From: Perognathus longimembris pacificus
Taxonomy: Eukaryota; Chordata; Mammalia; Rodentia; Heteromyidae
DNA length: 64,000 bases
Assembly (NCBI RefSeq): GCF_023159225.1
Contig: NC_063168.1
Coordinates: 63,963,398 to 64,027,397, forward strand
Direction: 5' to 3'
Positions 34,365 to 46,277 of the stretch are shown here, piece after piece (position 1 is the stretch's first letter; every line of letters starts with the position of its first letter). A model generated the notes under the pieces. It was not told the origin of the DNA. It was given only the letters and a program-made list of their open reading frames with translations, and made no database searches. A program made the translations under genes and the position numbers.

Positions 34365-34565
34365 AATTAAGAGAATATGGGCTTTAGGATCAAGATGCTC
34401 ATACATAAATCACATAGTATTTGTGTGATTTTTTTGATGTGTTATTTATCTCTCCAAGCCTTACCCTCCTATCCGTGAAGTGGGGCTAACAAGTGTGATT
34501 TCAGGGAGGATAATGAGATAATGAATATAAATTATCCAGTATAGTGATTGCACATTGAGGAAGCT
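34365..34565 (+). repeat. MIR SINE fragment
   Basis: Sense MIR: 'gggctttaggatcaagatg', 'gtgttatttatctctccaagc', 'atccgtgaagtggggctaac', 'ggaggataatgagataatg'. Better preserved than its neighbour. Confidence 0.65.
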
Positions 34566-34697
34566 CTGGAGACATCAACTGTTAGTATTTTAACTAGCAT
34601 GGGCATTTGTGAGCTGTGTGTATTTGTGTGTGCCTGTGTGCTGTTTGGGTCTTCCTGGTAAGTTTCTGTTTGTATGTGCTTTATGTGTAAGCATAGT

Positions 34698-34701
<4 letters not shown>

Positions 34702-34744
<43 letters not shown>
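34702..34744. repeat. (GT)n microsatellite
   Basis: About 21 pure GT units. Confidence 0.95.
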
Positions 34745-34746
<2 letters not shown>

Positions 34747-34749
34747 TGG

Positions 34750-35450
34750 AAAATGCCACTGCTCCTCTAAGCCTTTATGCACAGCTTATTTCACTCCTAA
34801 AAATGGAGATGTATTGTGAACCTTCACACCCCCAACTATAGTTCTTAGGGATGAGCTTTGTTCAGGGAACTCAGAGACCACAAACAATTGTGGCTCCCTA
34901 TCAATGGAAAACAAGGAACAGGGCGACTTTCCCTTCTTCAATGTGCCTTGGTCTCACTATCTGTAATCTAAGAACGGGACCTTATGAAACCCAGATGCCC
35001 TTCCTCTCTGAATTTTCCCTCCAGATGAAGTGTGCCTAATTTTCTGGGCATTTTGTTGCTTTCTTGTTGCAATGGAAACTGAAGATCAGAGTGAGCCTAG
35101 GCAGATGAGGCTGGGCAAAAGAAAGGCTGCTAAGAACCAGCTTGTGAGGAGACAAAGACAAACAACACAGAGTTCAATTCTGGCTCATTGTCCTGATCAG
35201 ATGAGATTTCTTCATCTGCTCAAGGACTAGAGAGAACCCTGGAGGGAGCATCAGCTTCCGTAGGGTGTAAGTGTTAGCACCTAATCATCGAGTGGTGTTT
35301 TGTCTTGGTAGGCATGTGACTATTACCCCTTTGGACCCTAAGAGGCTGTGTTAAACTCTTGGTCAATGTGCTTGTACAATCTCGAAGAGATATACTCACA
35401 TTCAGAGTCATCCTAAGTTTATACTTCCTTTGTAAGAATTTCCACAAGAT
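34750..35450. other. No recognisable feature
   Basis: Single-copy-looking sequence between the GT repeat and the L1. Confidence 0.4.
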
Positions 35451-35454
35451 GCCC

Positions 35455-36445
35455 ATAAACTGTCTCTGGAAAGCAGTATGGTGATTCCTCAGAAGGCTAA
35501 ACATAGAATTCCCATTTGACCCAGCAGCCCCACTCTTGGGCATCTACCCAAAAGATTACAAACAAGAACACACTAAAGCCACCAGCACAACAATGTTCAT
35601 CGCAGCACAATTTGTCATTGCTAAAATATGGAACCAACCCAGATGCCCCTCAGTAGACGAATGGATCAGGAAAATGTGGTACATATACACAATGGAATTT
35701 TATGCCTCTATCAGAAAGAATGACATTGTCCCATTCCTAAGGAAATGGGAGGACTTGGAAAAAGTTATACTAAGTGAAATGAGCCAGACTCAAAGAAACA
35801 TGGACTTTATGGTTTCCCTCATAGGGAATAATTAGCACAGGTTTAGACTAGTCACAGCAGAGGATCATAGGAAGCAGCAGAGGAAGATAGGTGAAACAAA
35901 TCAGCTTGAGTTGTTCTTATACTTTCAACACTTGGCTTCTGAATAATAGTATAATAATATAGCCTAATAGCTATATCCCTATGAACACATAAGATGATGC
36001 TAAGTGAAATGAACTCCATGTTATGGAAACAAGTCTTATATCACTGTTGTAATTACTTTCAACATTCCATGTGAAACTGTAGCATTTTTTGTTGTTGATG
36101 ATCCTCTTGTATCCCCTTCCTGTGGTTGTCTCCTCACTATCACTGTATCTCATCTGAGTACCCTGGATACTGTATATACTGGTATTAGAACTAGGGAAGG
36201 GGAAGGGAAAAATCAAAATTGAGAGGCAAAGGATAAAAAGACAAATGACTCAAAAAGCAATACTTGCAAAACCATTTGGTGTAAATGAACTGAACAACTC
36301 ATGGGGGGGGGGAGAGAAAGGGGGAGGGTGAAATGAGGAAAGAGATAACAAACAGTACAAGAAATGTACCCAAGGTCTAATGTATGAAACTGTAACTCCT
36401 CTGTATATCACTTTGACAATAAATAAGTAATTATTCAGAATTAAA
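35455..36445 (+). mobile_element. L1 3' end, 5' truncated, relatively young
   Basis: Sense copy of about 1 kb carrying the last part of ORF2, then a 3' UTR with a G-rich stretch at 36302-36331, the motif TATATCACTTTGACAATAAA and an A-rich tail. Apart from the antisense tails at 42.0 and 51.4 kb, it is the least diverged L1 in the window. Confidence 0.85.
35536..35835 (+). pseudogene. L1 ORF2p C-terminal remnant
   Basis: The frame is open for 99 codons to a stop. It contains DYKQEHTKATSTTMFIAA, KIWNQPRCPSVDEWIRKMW and YIYTMEFYASIRKN, the signature C-terminal region of L1 ORF2 protein (endonuclease/reverse transcriptase). Both catalytic domains lie upstream in an intact element and are absent here, so this piece cannot mobilise anything. 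Confidence 0.9.
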
Positions 36446-36449
36446 AAAA

Positions 36450-38045
36450 GAAAACCATGAACAACAAAAAAAAGAAAGCTTGATTTTTCTTTTTTAATTC
36501 TCATGAGGTCACTAGATTGGCCAGTAAGAGGCCTGTGAGAATCCTGGATCTGCTGGCGAGGCCTGATTTCTCCATTGCTTCCCAACTTCCCCTAGGGCTC
36601 CTACTTGCAATTTTCCTCCTCACCTTTCTCTCTTGGCTTGCTTCTGAGATTTTCATTTAAAAATCCCGAGGATCAGGTATATTGTGAAAGGTGAAATTAA
36701 GTATCATGAGAAGTACACAGCTAACAGCAGCTGTAACATGCTCCCTGAGCTCAGTTTCCCCGAGTTGATGGGATACTTCTTGTCCTCAGTATGAATTGCT
36801 GTGTCACTGCCCTTGACTCTACAAGAGAGAAGAAGGCTTTCATGTATGAAGTCTAAACATTAGGCCCGTGGATCTAGAAGTCTTGGATGAAAGTTCATGG
36901 TGGTAAGAATTGGTGCTAGGCTCTGTGTCCTTAGGACTTGGTACTTACCCATTTGAGCTATGTGGTTCTAGGAAACAAAGCCAATGTGACCACAGGAAGG
37001 GAAATATCATTAGATGTAAGGCTCTTGGCTCCTGCTGTGCCCCGGTGCTTTGTGTCTTTGGTCCCCTGGCAGGGAAAGATCCTTTAACTAGGAGCTGGAG
37101 AGTTGGAGCCTGAGTCCAGGCATGGCAGTGATCCACCTGTGCTGCCTTTGTTGCAGGGAAACTGACTCTTGGACCTCAAAGTTCTTGTCTGCACAATGGC
37201 ACTAGAACATTTTCCTTGTGCAGAAGAATGGATTTCCTGAAGCCAAATTAGGATAAAGCATGATAAAGAGTATGAAGATTGTGAAAAGAGCAGGTGAGAG
37301 ATGGCGCATCTGTGTGACGGTCCTGTGCCCTTCTTTTCCATCTCTTTGGCAGCTGTGCAGCTTTGATTACCAGCAGTGTTTGGCTGCCTTTGCCAAGGAC
37401 GGATGGACATTACATATGTTCAACACTTTACTTTGATACTTTCTTGATTGCTCCAATATTTGGTATTAAATGCCTACTAAACACCATATTTGTTCTGAAG
37501 AAACATGGTCAGTGAACAGATACCCACTGGGGAATCTACTGGTCAATCTGAAACAAACCAATCTTTGACCAATGAAAAGATAAACCCAGTAAGAGCTGGA
37601 AGACTCTGCTTTTAGCATAGTTATCATTACGACCTCAGCTCCTGCCCCAGGTAACATCACCTTTCAAATGTTGCCATACCTGGGTTACATTAGTTCTCAT
37701 AGGCAGGGTGTGCTTCCAGGGGTGAGACTGTAGTCCTTGGCTTTCCTTTTTGACTTTCCTTTCGATGGGGTTCCCAAGGCATGACTCTATGAACAATCCA
37801 TTTTTCCTGAACCCAACCCTAATGAAGGTGGACATCTCACCTGTGACACTGTGGCTCTGTGGGGAGTTTTCCCCTGCGGGATGGAGCTCCTACCCTGCCA
37901 AGAAGAGCCAGGACTCAATACCCATCAAATGAAGGTCCCACTGCGCAACAACCCATTGCACTCACCTGAACTGCTTCATTCTTTGATTTTCATTTGCCAA
38001 AGCCAAACTGACTCTGAGAGGAGAAAATTTCTCAGCAGTTTGAAT
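36450..38045. other. No gene found
   Basis: Single-copy-looking DNA. Small frames at 36910-37410 overlap on opposite strands without protein character. Confidence 0.4.
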
Positions 38046-38049
38046 ACAC

Positions 38050-38130
38050 AGGAAGATAGGTGAAACAAATCAGCTTGAGTTGTTCTTACACTTTTCAACA
38101 CTTGGCTTCTGAATAATAGTATAAAAAAAA
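38050..38130 (+). mobile_element. Short internal L1 3' UTR piece with A-tract
   Basis: Nearly identical to 35881-35952 of the L1 3' UTR but stops at ATAATAGTATA and continues as eight A's. The rest of the L1 3' end is missing. Confidence 0.7.
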
Positions 38131-38389
38131 GTCCCTGAAGCAAACACTATTTTGAGACTAATTTCAGGTGGCTTCTAGCAGGCAAATCATTCTTTTTTTT
38201 CTGTCTGTGATGTTCCTTTTAGTCTTAAAAAGAAATGATTTAGGGGAAGATGATAGCTTTTCTTCTTCAAACATTGAGCAGGTGCCTTCAGGAGGATTTC
38301 CTGGATCCTTTGGTGGCTGCAGGGGTCAGAGAGGGAGCAACAGGCAGAGGAGGGAGATGGAGATTTCGGTTGGGAAAATTCAATCTAGT

Positions 38390-38510
38390 GGTTCCCAAGT
38401 AAGCTGCACAGTAGAACCACTGGGGAATTTTATAAAAAGACCTAGTTCCCACAAACCCACCAGTTAATGTGGATGTAGCTTATTTGGTAAAGGGCCTGGG
38501 AATCTGTGCT
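38390..38510 (+). mobile_element. MER5A-like hAT element
   Basis: Resembles MER5A: 'ctagtggttcccaagtaagctgcacag', 'gaaccactggggaatttt', 'aaaaagacctagttccc'. The right end is decayed. Confidence 0.6.
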
Positions 38511-38599
38511 TGCTTGTATAGGGCCTACTCTGTCTAGGGAATGGGAATTACCAGGGGAGAGATGCAAGAGACTAAATCACTGTCAACAGTGATTCCGAA

Positions 38600-38775
38600 C
38601 AAAACTGTTTGGTGTAAGTGAACTGAACACCTCGGGGGGAGGGGGGAAGGGGGAGGGGGGAGGGGGGTACGAGGGACAAGGTAACAAACAGTACAAGAAA
38701 TGTATCCAATGCCTAACGTATGAAACTGTAACCTCTCTGCACATCAGTTTTATAATAAAAACTTAAAAAAAAACA
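38600..38775 (+). mobile_element. L1 3'-end fragment (type X tail)
   Basis: Sense: AAACTGTTTGGTGTAAGTG, a G-rich block at 38633-38668, AACAAACAGTACAAGAAATG, then ATAATAAAAAC and an A-rich tail. Confidence 0.85.
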
Positions 38776-38779
38776 AAAA

Positions 38780-39660
38780 AAAACCCCACCAAAACAGTGA
38801 TTCCGAGATGGGCAAATCCCTGTGCTTAGATATTTTCCAAAGATGACTGGCTATTTTCAGATGCTCTATGAAGGTTTTGGGATTTCTTCTGAATAGAACA
38901 CCCTGTCAGTGTATTTAGATGGGTGAAACTTGAGAGTGAAGCTGACTGAATGATCTCAGAAATTTTCCTGACTTGGTATCCATAGCTGGACACATCATCC
39001 TTGTCTTCCTGATGGTGTGTCTGATATAAGGCCATGTTCATGTGCAAGGTGGAAGATATGTGATTGGTTGGAATGAAAATGGTCATAGTGGAGGAGTGGG
39101 TGGTGCTCAGGTCTTTTTTAGCCTATAATAACCCCACCTGCGCTGACCACTGAACCCCCCAGAGGTAAACCCGGGCCCGCTCTGCATTGGCAATCTTGTT
39201 CTTCAAAATCTTTCTTCTGGATTCAAGAACCAGATATATTCTTCCCCACGTTTCCACTTAGCCATCCATCAAACTCATCTGGCATTGCATCTTTTGTAGC
39301 TTCTTTTTTTTATATTTTTTGCAATCATGTCAAATATAGGGCTGGGTGACAGAAGGAACAAGAGCAATCATTATTCACCTCTGCGTATAAAAGCATGAGA
39401 GCAAAACTCGCCTTGTGAGACGGAAGCTAGCTTCTAGCCTAAGACCTTGAGTGTAGGAGAGAAGCTGGTGGTATCTGTGCCTCAGGAAGCCTGCCCATTC
39501 AGAGTCCCTAGTAGGTCCCCCTGCATAATCCTAATGAACCACAAATCTGTCATAGGGAGACCACAAAACCCTTTACCCATGTCAGAAAGCAGAGAACTTA
39601 ATTTCAACTTCAGCAGTTGTATATGTTGAAATCTGCTAAACAACAACAACAAAATACCCT
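38780..39660. other. No recognisable feature
   Basis: Single-copy-looking sequence. Confidence 0.4.
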
Positions 39661-39669
39661 AACTCCAAA

Positions 39670-39860
39670 CACCTAGGTTTGGATCCATAGTCTCTTCCTT
39701 TTCAGTCATGTGCCAGAGATCTTGAACAAGTCACCATTTTTAATAATCAGATTTTTCCATCTGTAATATTGGGGTGATAGTATACCATCTGGATGTCAAA
39801 AGGAATAAGTAAAAAGATGTGCAGTGTTGTGTAAATGATAAATGTTATACAGATGTGAAA
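39670..39860 (+). repeat. MIR SINE fragment
   Basis: Sense MIR: 'ctaggtttggatccatag', 'cttgaacaagtcaccatttt', 'ttccatctgtaatattggggtg', 'aaatgataaatgttatac'. Confidence 0.55.
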
Positions 39861-40019
39861 AGTTGTTATTACTAAACTCTAGTCTTGCAAAAATAACAGG
39901 AAGCTAGCATTTGAATCTAAAGGTTTTCACAAAATGTATCGGACCTTTGAATTTCAGGGAAAAAAATCTTTATCTCTTTTTCTCCCCTCCCTCCATGTCT
40001 AACATAATTACAAGATTCT

Positions 40020-40460
40020 TACCATGGTGCTTGGCACTGGAGATAAGAGACAGAGCAGAGAGGTCCCTGCTTTGTGTATATCACAGTCCAGTGAGGAAGA
40101 GAGAGTACTAATTAACACAAGAAATCATTCTACATTGGGCTATGCAATGCAAGAGAGAAATGCCCGAGGTTTAGAGATTGGTCAAAGAAGTGGATGGTTA
40201 AAGATGTGGGTAGGAAGGGCTTCTTAATAAGAATGACATTGGCACTGCCTCATGAAGTAAATTTCCAGGAAGATACCGAGGTCTGGAATATATCTGTATT
40301 CCAGAGCGAGAGGGTCCTTGGTTGGGATTAAGGAAGAGCCTCTGTGTGGATGATATTGATTATGCTTTTAACCATAGGGAGTGGGAAGAACTCTTAGCAA
40401 CTTCAGGGACTTTAGAGTTTGGAAAGACTATTGTATTCCTCATATCAAACAGCCATCAGG
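40020..40460 (-). mobile_element. L2 LINE fragment (ancient)
   Basis: Antisense L2-like order: 'ggtgcttggcactggagataag', 'gaggtccctgctttg', 'agtccagtgaggaagagag', 'attatgcttttaaccatagg'. Very diverged. Confidence 0.5.
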
Positions 40461-40464
40461 GGAC

Positions 40465-41085
40465 TAGAGCTAGACGTGGGATCTTCATGGATCAAGACAG
40501 TGAGAAGTGTTGATTATAACAAAACAATGCAGCACAAATACATGAAAACTTCATCACTTGTATACAAAATACCAACTGTTTACCAATAGAGTGGAGGAGT
40601 AAGTGCCAAGAAAAGGTAAGTTCCAAAAAAGCCAATACTACAAGCAATACTACAAGCTGATGGGCCTAAAAGTCTAATTTCTCCTTAGAAACCCATCTCA
40701 GAAATATACCACAGAGTATACATTACTTATGTGGATAGTCAAGGAAACTATAGATTCTTTGAACTACCTCCACCCCCCCCCAAAAAAAACAACCAACCAA
40801 ACAACAGTTTTTTTTGTGTGTGTGTGATGATGTCCAGGCATGGGCCTTGGTAAAAGTTTTCTCATCTGAATCATAAACTACCATTATGGTGCAGAATCAT
40901 TATTTTATAACTAAGGTAACACAACAGCACTTGTCTATAGAAGCTCAAAATTGGCAACTCTCTAGTCATTAATATGTCACTGTCCCCAATAAAGTAAGCA
41001 CCTGCTTACTCCAGTTGCTATACCTGTGAGATGATGTGAGCGTATTCGCTACGGGAATCGCCTCATCTGAGAGAAGAGTGAAATT
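40465..41085. other. No recognisable feature
   Basis: Unassigned sequence with a short C8/A8 run at 40774-40788 and a brief (GT)5. Confidence 0.4.
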
Positions 41086-41089
41086 CCCC

Positions 41090-41650
41090 AACTGATGCTG
41101 AGACTGTAGATTTGTCTGCTTCTGCCTTTAATTATATCAACTTTTTGCCTCATTTATTTTGAGGCTCTGTCATTTGGCTGATACACATTTATGATCGCTA
41201 TGCCTTCTTGATAAAATGATCCTTTACTTCATTCAAGGAACTGAGTTAAAAAAAATCTCTACGAATACTCTCAGTTTTAAAATCAGTATCTGGTATTTAT
41301 TACAGCTGCTCCATTTTCCTTAGGCTCAGTGGCTGTGTAGGAAATAGTTTCTTAGCCATTTGTTTTCAACTCCCAATTGTCCTTTACCTTTAAAATGTAC
41401 CTCTTAGAGACATCAAATGGTTAGTTCTGTTTTTTGATTAATATTCTGATTTTTTTGCCCTTTAATTGAAGTGTTTAGTTCATTTAAATTTAATGTAATT
41501 ATTGATGTGGTTGGACGTACACCTAGCATTTTATTCTTTGTTCTCTACTTGTTTCAATTTTGTGCTTTTATTCATCTTTCATGAACTATTTTGGGCTTAC
41601 AGACTATTCTATAAAAGTTGATTTTAGTTAATTTTCATTGGCTTTTTAGC
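41090..41650 (-). mobile_element. Ancient L1 ORF2 fragment
   Basis: Antisense: GATACACATTTATGATCGC, TCTTGATAAAATGATCC, ATTGAAGTGTTTAGTTCA and AATTATTGATGTGGTTGGAC follow the order of L1 ORF2 reverse complement. Confidence 0.6.
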
Positions 41651-41689
41651 TATACACTTTTATATTACTTTTTAATCTTCTTTTTTTCC

Positions 41690-41900
41690 TGGTGTGGTTC
41701 TCAAATGGGCAGTTTTGTTCCTTAGAGGAATTTGGCAATGGCTGGAAACATTTTGGTTGTCACAGCTGGTTAATGCTAGAGGCCAAGGATACTGCTAAAG
41801 ATCTAACAATGTACAAACCCCTCCTTCACCTCCAAACAAAGAATTATCTGGTCCCAAATATCAGTGCTACAGAGGTTGAATAATGTTCTGAGAATTGCAA
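41690..41900 (+). mobile_element. MER20 hAT-Charlie element
   Basis: Close to my memory of MER20 along its length: 'tgtggttctcaaatgggcag', 'ggaatttggcaatggctgg', 'acattttggttgtcacagctgg', 'aaagaattatctggtccc'. It is a non-autonomous DNA transposon with no ORF. Confidence 0.8.
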
Positions 41901-41999
41901 ATATATCATTAATTTTCACAAGTTACTTAAAGTTGCTATTTATTTCACACAAAACCCTTGAAATTTGTAGAAGTATTTCTGCCTCTTGTCACAATTTTT

Positions 42000-42250
42000 T
42001 TTCTCAAATTTTTATTATCAAACTGATGTACAGAGAGGTTACAGTATCATATGTTGGGCATTGGATACATTTCTTGTACTGTTTGTTGCCTTGTCCCTCA
42101 TTCTCCCCTCCCTCCCCCCCTTTCCCTCCCCCTCCCCAGGTGTTCAGTTCACTTACACCAAACAGTTTTGCAAGTATTGCTTTTGTAGTTATTTCTCTTT
42201 TTTTTACCCTGTGTCTCTCAAATTTGGTATTCCCTTTGAATTTCCTATTT
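42000..42250 (-). mobile_element. L1 3'-end fragment (type X tail)
   Basis: Antisense: TTATCAAACTGATGTACAG, TATGTTGGGCATTGGATAC, a C-rich block at 42106-42138 and TTACACCAAACAGTTTTGC. A younger copy inserted among old L1 pieces. Confidence 0.8.
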
Positions 42251-42399
42251 TTATGCTATACAATGTTATGATTTTTTCATAATTGTATGCATTTTAAAGT
42301 AATAAAAAAGAGGAGTCACTATGTTTATCACTGTATTGATTATTCACAATGTTCTTTCTTTCTTAAAGGTCCAAGTTTTCATTTAGTATTATTTCTCTT

Positions 42400-42570
42400 G
42401 GGCTTTAACTGAGAGCTGAGAATCATTGTTTAGAGCCAGCCTAGGTAGACAAATAAGAGAGACACTTATTTTGAATTAGCCAGCAAAAAGCCAGAGGTGG
42501 AGGTATAGCTCAAGTGGTAGAAAGCCTGAGTTCAAGACCCAGTACTAACACAAACATGAAAACAAAACAG
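42400..42570 (+). repeat. Composite SINE, decayed, sense
   Basis: Recognisable parts: 'agagctgagaatcattg', 'agccagcctaggtagacaaa', 'ccagcaaaaagccagagg', 'tagctcaagtggtagaaag', 'gagttcaagacccag'. Confidence 0.6.
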
Positions 42571-42589
42571 AAGAGAATTGCTTAGGTGA

Positions 42590-42900
42590 AGGTTTCTTGG
42601 TGATGAATGGTCTTGATTTTTGTGATCTGAAAAATTTTATGTAACTTCAATACTTTAAGGATATTTTTTTTGCAGGCTATAGAATTCCGTATCAACAGTC
42701 CTTTCTTTAATCATGTTAAGAATGGCAAAACTCTGTGTCCCACACTTGTTTCTCATTAAATGCAAGCAATCATCAAAATGTGTTCACTTGTATCCAGTGG
42801 CTTTTGGTTTTCTAGCTACTTTTAAATAAATAATTACTTTACTTATCAGAAATTTGATCATAAGGTGCAAGAGAATTACTTCCAAAATGTTTATTCTACT
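42590..42900 (-). mobile_element. Ancient L1 fragment
   Basis: Antisense L1-like text (GCAGGCTATAGAATTCCG region). Probably the continuation of the 41.1 kb fragment split by later insertions. Confidence 0.45.
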
Positions 42901-42929
42901 TGAGGCTTACTGAACCTCTTCCCCCAGCT

Positions 42930-44570
42930 TCATTTATGTATACCTGATAGACAAAAACTGCACATATTTAGTGTATGCAGTTGGATGGGTTTGAACATAT
43001 GCAAAGACCCATGACACCAGCACAACAACCAAGACATATGTATATTCATCACATTCAAAAGTTTGCTTTTGTCCTATCTCAGTTTTGTTCACGCAATCTG
43101 CCTGCTCTTTATTCTTACATTTGTTATGGGATGGTCATAATTTTTCATTTTATCCATCCTAATAAAAATGTAGCAGTTTTTCATTGTGGCTTGGATTTAC
43201 ATTTTGTTAACAACTAATGATGTTGAACATCTTTGCATGTGTTCTGTGCCATTCACATATCATTTTGAGGAATTGTTTACTCCACTTTTTTGCTGTTTTT
43301 CATTTGGTCATTTTTTATTAAGTTTTGATTGTTCATTGTGCATTCTGATATGAGTTTTTATTTATTGCCATCTATATTGTAGATATTTTGTCATAGATTC
43401 TAGTTTATCTATATCTTCTTAGTATCTTTGAAATGCAGGACTTTAAATGTTGATCAATTTTAGTTCATCTAGTTTTTTCTTTAGTGGTTTCTTATTTTTG
43501 TGTCGTATCTAAGATATCCTTGCCTAACCTACCTTTCTTTAACCTATAAAGAAGGTTTCATTTATTTTTTTCTGAGTCTTAAAATCATTTATGTTTCTTA
43601 TCCTATTTTCTGGGGTGATAAAATCTGCAGGATTACAGTCTACATGATTTATATATTTAAACTGATCAATTGTTGCCTTTGGTCTCTAATTGCTCTAGTG
43701 TCCTTTGTTGGAAATACTATCTTTTTTCCACTGAATTGCCTTTACTTTTTTGTCACAAATCAACTGAACTTCAATGCACATATCTATTTCTGGATTCTGT
43801 ACTGTAGTCTATGTATCTCTTTGTATATCTTGTCATGAATAATGTAATGCTTTGATTACTGTACCTTTGTGCTATAGTAGAGAGCTGGAATGCTTTCAAA
43901 AGGCTTGGCCCTAAGCTTGGTGCCACTGGAACGTGGTGGACATCTTTAAGTGGAAAGCTTAAGGTTGTTGGAGGTATGCCTCTGGAGAGAAATTGTGTGA
44001 TGCTGACTTTTTCTTCTCTTTTTACTTCCTGGCTATCATGAGATAAGCAGTTTTGCTGTCTACCATGTGTTTCCCACTTCACAGGCCCCAAAGCAATGGG
44101 GCTGGCTGATCATGGACTGAATTCAAAACCATAAGCCAGAAAACACTTTTCTTCTCTTTAAGTTGGTTATCTCAGATACTTTATCACAGTGATGGAAAAC
44201 TGACTAGTACAACTCATAATAAATCTTGATGTCTGGTAGTCTTTCAACTTCATTCCTTTCAGTTGTTTTGTCTTCAAAGTCTTACATGAATTTTAGATAT
44301 TTAGGTTGATACTATCCCAACTGAGCTGTTTCCACCAAATTTTAAAATTAACTTGTCAATTTAAACCTGTTGCAATATTGCTTGGCATTGTGTTGAATCA
44401 GTAGAACAGTTTTAAGAGAATAACAACTTTTATAATATTAAGTCTTCCCACCCATCAAGTAGTATATCTCTATTCACTTGCATTGTTCTTCAGTTTCTGT
44501 TGTCTATGCTGTTGCTTTTAGTGTACAGGCATTGCATACATTTTGTCACTTTATCCCTAAGTTTTTCATA
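42930..44570 (-). mobile_element. Ancient L1 (L1M-type) fragment, LTR-interrupted
   Basis: Antisense L1M 3' UTR (GATAGACAAAAACTGCACAT, GGGTTTGAACATATGC) followed by ORF2 reverse complement (GATGTTGAACATCTTTGC, ATGCTTTGATTACTGTACC, AATATTAAGTCTTCCCACCC). It is split at about 43888 by a MaLR-like LTR and resumes at 44218. Confidence 0.65.
43888..44217 (+). mobile_element. MaLR-like solo LTR
   Basis: Sense LTR with 'aggtatgcctctggagag', 'tttttacttcctggctatcatg', 'atcatggactgaattc', 'gttggttatctcagatac' and an 'aaactgactagtac' end, the recognisable MaLR/ERVL-type 3' end. It carries no internal sequence and no ORF. Confidence 0.6.
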
Positions 44571-44599
44571 GTTTTACTTGGTATTATAGATTCCATTAG

Positions 44600-44795
44600 G
44601 CAATCAATACAACAGCAATACTTATAAAACTATATGTTGTAAACCAAATGTACAACTTGGGGGCAGCAATTGGGGAGGAGGGAAGATGGGAGAAAAATGA
44701 GGGAGGAGGTAACAAGTTTGATAAGAAATGTACTCACTACATGACATTTGAAACTGTAACACCCCTGTATATCACCTTGACAATAAATATACAGA
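44600..44795 (+). mobile_element. L1 3'-end fragment
   Basis: Sense: AACAGCAATACTTATAAAAC, GGAGGAGGTAACAAGTTTG, AGAAATGTACTCACTAC, ATCACCTTGACAATAAATA. Matches the 21.4-21.56 kb copy. Confidence 0.8.
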
Positions 44796-44949
44796 ACTCT
44801 GATTATTTATTGCTAATAAATTTAATTTTAAATATTCAGCTTATATCCCATAATATATTAAATTTGGTGACTTATTTTTGTAGGGAATATATTCTGTGGG
44901 ATGTTTAACACAGATGATAAGGTTAGCTGAATTCAGCAAATATAGACAA

Positions 44950-45160
44950 GACAGGCTCTGACTTATGATGGTTTGACTTATAATTTTTCTACTTAAATGG
45001 TAATACAAAAGCTATATACATTCATTCATCAAACACTATAACTGAAATTATGAAGGCTTCTCTTTTTCAAGGCAGATGATGTGCAGTACCCTGCCACAGA
45101 CCTCAGTCAGCCGCGTATGTGATCATGTGGGTAAACACCAATACGTCTCACTATGTTGTG
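44950..45160 (-). mobile_element. Tigger-like (TcMar) DNA transposon fragment
   Basis: Order resembles a Tigger-type end: CTTATGATGGTTTGACTTAT, AGTCAGCCGCGTATGTGATC, GTGGGTAAACACCAATAC. The orientation call is tentative. No transposase frame. Confidence 0.55.
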
Positions 45161-45249
45161 TTGCTCAGCTCTGATGCTGGGTGGGTTAGTTATATTTAAT
45201 GTATTTTCCAGCTTTTGATATTGCCAATGTACAAGGAGCCTCTCAGTAT

Positions 45250-45850
45250 ATAACCCTGCCAAAAGTCAAGGAACACCTATATTTTTATTTCATTTCAGTT
45301 TCCAATTATGCAATTTTATTTGATTCTTCTTTCCAGTTAATTTTTCCTTGCAATGACTTTTCTATATTTTTAATTACCTGTTGAACATTTTTCTTTATAT
45401 TCTTGAACATAATTATAACACATGACTTAAAATAATTTTCTCCTTAAGGTCAGCATCTAGGTATCTCTGGGTCTGTCTTCAATTTGCAGCTTTTAAATAC
45501 AACTAGTTGTTTCAGACTGTTTCCAGGACAGTCTAAATTATATGTTGTAGACATTTTTGGATCATTCTTTTATGTTTCTCAGGAAAGGTTTTTTAATGTA
45601 TGAATGTTTGTACATATGCATTTTTTGAGCAGAAAGTTTGTTTAACGTGCTGAACTAAATTTTAAACTCTGTCTCTAATATTGCAGGAAGCAGCAAAATT
45701 CACATTGGCTGAATTGGGTTCCTTCAAGTTTGTCCCACACATGTGTAGTTAAGGAAAAAATAGAGAATTGTGGGGACAGAATTTCACATGCAGAATATAG
45801 GGCTCCCAAGTCTGCTCTTAGTCTAGATTGTTCATCCATGATTTATGTAA
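45250..45850. mobile_element. Probable ancient L1 3' remnant
   Basis: Contains 'tgaacataattataacacatg', 'ccttaaggtcagcatctagg' and 'atctctgggtctgtcttc', phrases I associate with old L1M 3' regions. Very diverged. Confidence 0.4.
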
Positions 45851-45854
45851 TAAT

Positions 45855-46270
45855 TTAAAACATGTTTCCTTCAGTTCATAATTTTGTCTGCAGGATCAGT
45901 GGCCCAAGAGAAGATTCTTGGTCCTCATACTTAAGAAGTAGATTGCTAGAGGGATGAGAATCAAACCCAGGGAGGGAAATAAAAGAAAACAACTCTACAA
46001 ACACAGAACAAACAAGAGTCCAACTCATTCATGAATTTATGTACCTAGCAAACACTTTTTGAGTACTATGGGTAGAATTCATCTCAAGGCACAAGATGAT
46101 ATAATGTTGGCTGGCGATATGTATTCTATAGTCATTCAAGCTAAGAGATAAACTCAAATGAGTTTGACCTCAGAAATGATTTTTTTTTAATCCCAAACAA
46201 AACCAGAATCTGGTTTCTCAAAGAAAGGATAAAAATGGCCCTATTTGTGCTTCCTAAGATGGTCCTACAA
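45855..46270. other. No recognisable feature
   Basis: Unassigned AT-rich sequence. Confidence 0.4.
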
Positions 46271-46277
46271 ACATAAA

